DNA of 8,193 bases from GCA-002790365 sp964486645 (GTDB taxonomy: Bacteria; Bacteroidota; Ignavibacteria; Ignavibacteriales; Ignavibacteriaceae), in NCBI GenBank assembly GCA_964486645.1, contig CAZAOG010000121.1, positions 1 through 8,193 on the forward strand, given 5' to 3'. The notes beneath the pieces were generated by a model. The model searched no databases. It was not told the origin of the DNA and worked only from the letters and a program-made list of their open reading frames with translations. This document shows positions 5,713 to 8,193 of this stretch, piece by piece. Numbering within the stretch: the stretch's first letter is position 1; the number at the start of each line of letters is the position of its first letter. Position numbers and translations under genes: made by a program.

Positions 5713-6567
5713 TTAATTAAGTTTAACCAATTCCACTCTTCTGTTCTTTGCTCTCCCCTCTTCCGTATCATTTGAGGCAACGGGTTTTGTAAAACCGTAC
5801 CCTTTGGCATTCATTCTTCCTTTATCAATGCCGAATAATAAAAGATAACCTTTAACGGTATTCGCTCTTTTATTTGATAAGTTTAAGTTATAATTTGCCG
5901 AACCGACATTATCGGTGTGTCCCTGTATTTCAATTTTTAATTCGGAAAAGTTTTTCATCAGTTTAACAATTTCAATCAACACCTTTTCTGCTCCGGGCTT
6001 TAATTTATCTTTTGCCGTATCAAAATTAATACCGTAAATGGAAATTGTACCTAATGAATCCAACGCTCTCTTCATCTGGTCGGCGCTGAATGTCAGTTGT
6101 TTTGCAAATCCTTTTTCTTCTATTATCACCAAATCATAATTACCGTCCAATGCAGTTACGTAAGCCCAAAGTTTGGTGCCGTTGTTTAGAGGAAGAGTAA
6201 ATGTTATTTTCCCTCTTTTTGCATATAGGACTTTGCCTCCCATTTCCTTTGCAGCGGCTCTGTAATTATTCATTATGTCAATTTTAGAAATTTTTCTGTT
6301 TATCTTTCCCTTTTCATTACGGTTTTCATAATGCAGTTTCCAATATCTTCCTTGCTTTTCAATCGTGCTTGTCTTCTTATTTTTAATGATTCTAAAAGGA
6401 AAAATTGAAAAGTCCGACTTTTTACTCAACGCTTCAACCAGTTTAAAATCCGGCATTTTTTTAACCATAGGATGTTCAATGCTTGCCTGTGCCGAAGTAT
6501 AGGAAGAGAAAAACATAAAAAAGATTAATAAAAACGGAAACAAAGAAAGCCATTTATATTTATACAT
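5713..6567 (-). CDS. OmpA-family peptidoglycan-binding protein with extra N-terminal domain
   Basis: A 284-residue exported protein. Residues 1-26 are a signal peptide ending TSAQ, without a lipobox Cys. Residues 175-284 form an OmpA C-terminal domain that binds the diaminopimelate of peptidoglycan: it starts IYGINFDTAKDKL (177-189), followed by GHTDNVGS (216-223), LNLSNKRANTV (228-238) and GRAKNRRVEL (271-280). D219 and R234 match the Asp/Arg pair that holds diaminopimelate in OmpA structures. The N-terminal part (about 30-150) begins EHPMVKKMPDFKLVE and contains a NNYRAAAKEMGGKVLYAK segment (100-117); this resembles the DUF4892-like module seen fused to OmpA domains, though I recognise it only by pattern. 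It has no beta-barrel, so it is a periplasmic or surface-linked cell-wall anchor. It is the last gene of a four-gene run, 33 nt after the DinB-like gene. Confidence 0.9.
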   Translation of the reverse strand: MYKYKWLSLFPFLLIFFMFFSSYTSAQASIEHPMVKKMPDFKLVEALSKKSDFSIFPFRIIKNKKTSTIEKQGRYWKLHYENRNEKGKINRKISKIDIMNNYRAAAKEMGGKVLYAKRGKITFTLPLNNGTKLWAYVTALDGNYDLVIIEEKGFAKQLTFSADQMKRALDSLGTISIYGINFDTAKDKLKPGAEKVLIEIVKLMKNFSELKIEIQGHTDNVGSANYNLNLSNKRANTVKGYLLLFGIDKGRMNAKGYGFTKPVASNDTEEGRAKNRRVELVKLN

Positions 6568-6600
6568 AACATTTATCCATTACGAATATGAAAAAAAGTT

Positions 6601-7110
6601 TTACCATTTCCCTGCATAGTCGGTCTTATAATTTTCAAACTGATTTTGATAATAAAGTCTCTTTAGATTGACAATTTGTTTTATGTGTAATAAATCGTGA
6701 GTAACCCAGGCTGCAAACATATCGCCTGCTTTAATCTTGCCCCAAGGTGCCGTATATTCAATTTCCCAGTTTGGTTCTTTAATTTCATTTAACCATTCAA
6801 TCGAATTATTCCTTTCGTCCAGAAATTTTTTTACCGAGTCGTCCAAGTCACATTCGTTGTAATTGTTTTCCATTACCCACGAGACAGGATCGATGCTCGG
6901 CCAGGTTTTTTCGGGATAGTACAGCATGTATTTAAGCCTTAAAGGAAAATCTTTCTGCTCTTCGTCGTGTAAATGATTCACAACTTCAAGAATGGTCCAT
7001 TTATCCGTTTTGCATCTCCAACGGGCTTCTTCGTTAGGCATACCGTTAACCAAACACGCTATAGTTTGAGCGTTACTTTCCAATTGTTCCGAAAAATATT
7101 TTAAGTTCAT
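6601..7110 (-). CDS. DinB-family putative metal-dependent protein
   Basis: A 169-residue cytoplasmic four-helix-bundle protein of the DinB/DinB_2 superfamily. The three-histidine metal site is visible: H46 (in EVVNHLHDEE) at the end of the first conserved helix, and H138 and H142 (WVTHDLLHIKQI, 136-146) in the third, a typical divalent-metal arrangement. The N-terminal block with W38-T39-I40-L41-E42-V43-V44 (KWTILEVVNHL) is the usual 'W-S/T-x-x-E-V-x-x-H-L' motif. Superfamily members include thiol transferases and hydrolases (bacillithiol, mycothiol or maleylpyruvate related) and many with no known reaction. The name comes from a Bacillus damage-inducible gene and says nothing of repair here. 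AGAAGGA precedes the ATG with only 3 nt spacing, which is short. It lies between two exported proteins in the same operon, 15 nt after the lipocalin-like gene. Confidence 0.86.
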   Translation of the reverse strand: MNLKYFSEQLESNAQTIACLVNGMPNEEARWRCKTDKWTILEVVNHLHDEEQKDFPLRLKYMLYYPEKTWPSIDPVSWVMENNYNECDLDDSVKKFLDERNNSIEWLNEIKEPNWEIEYTAPWGKIKAGDMFAAWVTHDLLHIKQIVNLKRLYYQNQFENYKTDYAGKW

Positions 7111-7125
7111 TTGTCCTTCTTTTGG

Positions 7126-7632
7126 TTATTTAACTCTTACTAAATTGAATGTATATACTGTATTTTTTCCGTCTTTAGACCAAGTCCAAGCTTGGCTGAT
7201 ATGGTTCTTGTCTTTGAAAGTTATACTTAAATTACGCATATGCATGTCTTTTTCACTTTTTAAGTTTGTAGCGTCAACGTATTTGAAATTTAGTTCTTCA
7301 GGTTTATCTTCATTAAAGTTTGCTTTCATTCTCGGCTGGTTGCCGGCTGAACAATAATGAGTCATCATTAAACTTTTACCGTTTAAGTGATACATAGTGA
7401 TCATACCGTCTTCTTCTTTATTTGAGATTGTTTCCATAACAGTTGAACCTTTGGAAACCAACTTATAAGTTACATTTGTTATACTTCCGTCGGGCATTTT
7501 CACCTGCCAGGTACCTACTAAACTTTTAAGAGTATCAAATCCTTTTTTCGATTTGTCACTTGAGTAAGTACTATTTGTAAAAGTAAACAAAATAATAATA
7601 ATAAGTGATGAAATTATTGAAAATTTTTTCAT
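7126..7632 (-). CDS. Secreted lipocalin-like (DUF1579-like) protein
   Basis: A 168-residue exported protein of unknown function. Residues 1-24 are a signal peptide (MKKFSIISSL then an Ile-rich core). The mature part opens with FDTLKSLVGTWQVKMPDGS (32-50), the L-x-G-x-W start of lipocalin-like beta barrels. It continues with MYHLNGKSLMMTHYCSAGNQPRM (80-102), which I recognise as a conserved block in secreted proteins of this group, and with ELNFKYVDATNL (113-124) and HISQAWTWSKDG (144-155). C94 is the only cysteine, sitting in the conserved HYC. Ligand and role are unknown; a periplasmic small-molecule-binding barrel is an inference from the fold pattern. It has the best Shine-Dalgarno of the window (AAAGGAG). 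It lies 22 nt after the LprI-like gene and 15 nt before the DinB gene. Confidence 0.82.
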   Translation of the reverse strand: MKKFSIISSLIIIILFTFTNSTYSSDKSKKGFDTLKSLVGTWQVKMPDGSITNVTYKLVSKGSTVMETISNKEEDGMITMYHLNGKSLMMTHYCSAGNQPRMKANFNEDKPEELNFKYVDATNLKSEKDMHMRNLSITFKDKNHISQAWTWSKDGKNTVYTFNLVRVK

Positions 7633-7638
7633 AACCGA

Positions 7639-7645
7639 CTCCTTT
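7639..7645 (-). promoter_or_regulatory. Strong Shine-Dalgarno AAAGGAG of the lipocalin-like gene
   Basis: AAAGGAG lies 6 nt before the ATG at 7632 and fixes that start. It is the closest match to the anti-Shine-Dalgarno consensus in this window, in contrast to purF, pgsA and the LprI-like gene, which show none. Confidence 0.7.
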
Positions 7646-7654
7646 AAATTATTT

Positions 7655-8104
7655 TTATATTGAAATTTCTTCTAATAAATCTTTTAATTCTTTAATTCTT
7701 TCCTCGGTAATTCTTTTCATTGTATTAAAATAGATCAGGGGCTGCATCGAACCGCCTTGATAAACAGCGCCTTCGAATCCCGCAGCGGAATCCCTGTATT
7801 TTTCCCATTGCTGTTGCGAATCAATAAAAAAGGCAATTAAGTTTTTACCGGTTAACTGATTTTCCGGTTCATAAAATTTTTGTTTTTCTTTAATTACTTT
7901 TAAAAGCTTGTTGTAAATTTTATCCAATATTTTTTTGGTATTCTCGTAGCTTTGTTTTGCACAAAGATTCATTTCCATTTGAGTGACCGCTTTTTTGCAA
8001 TCGACTTTTTCCTTTTGTGCAGATGTGTAGCCGGTTACGATAAAAAAAATTAAAAAAATGAAGGGAACTATCCTTTCAATTTTTTTACGGATACACATAA
8101 ACAT
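7655..8104 (-). CDS. Secreted LprI-like (DUF1311) protein
   Basis: A 149-residue exported protein of the LprI/DUF1311 family, whose named member is a mycobacterial lysozyme-inhibiting lipoprotein; most members have no proven function. Residues 1-29 are a signal peptide (IRKKIERIVPFIFLIFFIV, ending TSAQ; no lipobox). Family pattern in the mature part: DCKKAVTQMEMNLCAKQ (35-51) with C36 and C48, LDKIYNKLLKVI (60-71), the SQQQWEKYRDS segment (96-106, usual 'Q-x-x-W-x-x-x-R-D'), EGAVYQGGSMQPL (111-123) and MKRITEERIKELKDLL (129-144). The second cysteine pair usual in this family (one just after R-D, one before the final L-T-x-x-R-I helix) is absent: the positions read AAGF and NTMK. The start could be Met1 or Met3; no Shine-Dalgarno is visible. 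It is the first gene of the four-gene run. Confidence 0.84.
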   Translation of the reverse strand: MFMCIRKKIERIVPFIFLIFFIVTGYTSAQKEKVDCKKAVTQMEMNLCAKQSYENTKKILDKIYNKLLKVIKEKQKFYEPENQLTGKNLIAFFIDSQQQWEKYRDSAAGFEGAVYQGGSMQPLIYFNTMKRITEERIKELKDLLEEISI

Positions 8105-8193
8105 ATATTTTTTAAATTTAGGACGAAAAAAAATTTTAGGCTTCAGGTAATATATGGTATTTTATGAAAATTAAAAATGGAAATCACTTGTTT
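8105..8193. other. AT-rich upstream region of the LprI-like operon
   Basis: These 89 nt must hold the promoter if the four-gene run starts here. TATATT-like boxes occur on the minus strand around 8148-8155, but none has a convincing -35 partner. No complete gene is seen on either strand. Confidence 0.4.

Noticed and set aside
6601..7110. Reading the DinB-family gene as a DNA-damage or polymerase gene
   Set aside because: The protein has the three-histidine metal site of the DinB superfamily and no polymerase motifs; the name is shared with E. coli DNA polymerase IV by historical accident only.
7145..7357. Plus-strand frame antisense to the lipocalin-like gene
   Set aside because: The minus-strand gene here has a strong Shine-Dalgarno, signal peptide and conserved blocks; the antisense frame has none.
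8164..8193. Plus-strand ATG open to the window edge, possibly the start of a divergent gene
   Set aside because: Only ten codons are visible and no ribosome-binding site lies at normal spacing, so it cannot be supported.
1..8193. CRISPR array, tRNA, rRNA or riboswitch
   Set aside because: I saw no regularly spaced repeats, no cloverleaf-like segments and no recognisable conserved RNA core in the gaps; the gaps are short or AT-rich.

Overview
The window is AT-rich, and every gene I can support lies on the minus strand, so transcription runs from high to low coordinates. Exported proteins carry signal peptides ending in -TSAQ or -IIAQ. The set ftsY / pgsA-like / purF plus OmpA, SIMPL, DinB and LprI-like proteins, together with patchy Shine-Dalgarno use, suggests a Bacteroidota/Chlorobi-group (FCB) bacterium, possibly of the Ignavibacteria type. 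That placement is an inference from style and not a phylogenetic result.

Region 1 (1-3199, housekeeping). In transcription order it holds purF (4Fe-4S-type amidophosphoribosyltransferase), a CDP-alcohol phosphatidyltransferase of the PgsA type, ftsY (SRP receptor GTPase), and a 67-residue basic protein with a C-terminal membrane helix. The gaps are 12 nt, a 4-nt ATGA overlap, and 10 nt, and the ribosome-binding site of the last gene sits on the ftsY stop codon. This looks like one operon joining purine synthesis, phospholipid head-group synthesis and membrane protein targeting.

Region 2 (3200-5372). In transcription order it holds a chloramphenicol-acetyltransferase-like O-acetyltransferase, a secreted SIMPL/DUF541 protein, and a class I SAM methyltransferase joined to the SIMPL gene by a 4-nt ATGA overlap. 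A 123-nt gap before purF carries a near-perfect palindrome, with a third copy of its arm inside the end of the methyltransferase gene.

Region 3 (5373-5712) is a 340-nt non-coding stretch with short direct repeats and a possible promoter for the acetyltransferase.

Region 4 (5713-8104) is a tight four-gene run: an LprI/DUF1311-like secreted protein, a secreted lipocalin-like (DUF1579-like) protein, a DinB-family putative metalloprotein, and an OmpA-domain protein with an extra N-terminal domain. The gaps are 22, 15 and 33 nt. Three of the four products are exported, which suggests an envelope-related operon.

I found no RNA genes, CRISPR array, insertion sequence, phage or defence module. No clearly new multi-gene system is visible. 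The most useful leads are the envelope operon, the LprI-like protein lacking two family cysteines, the small membrane protein coupled to ftsY, and the palindrome cluster before purF.
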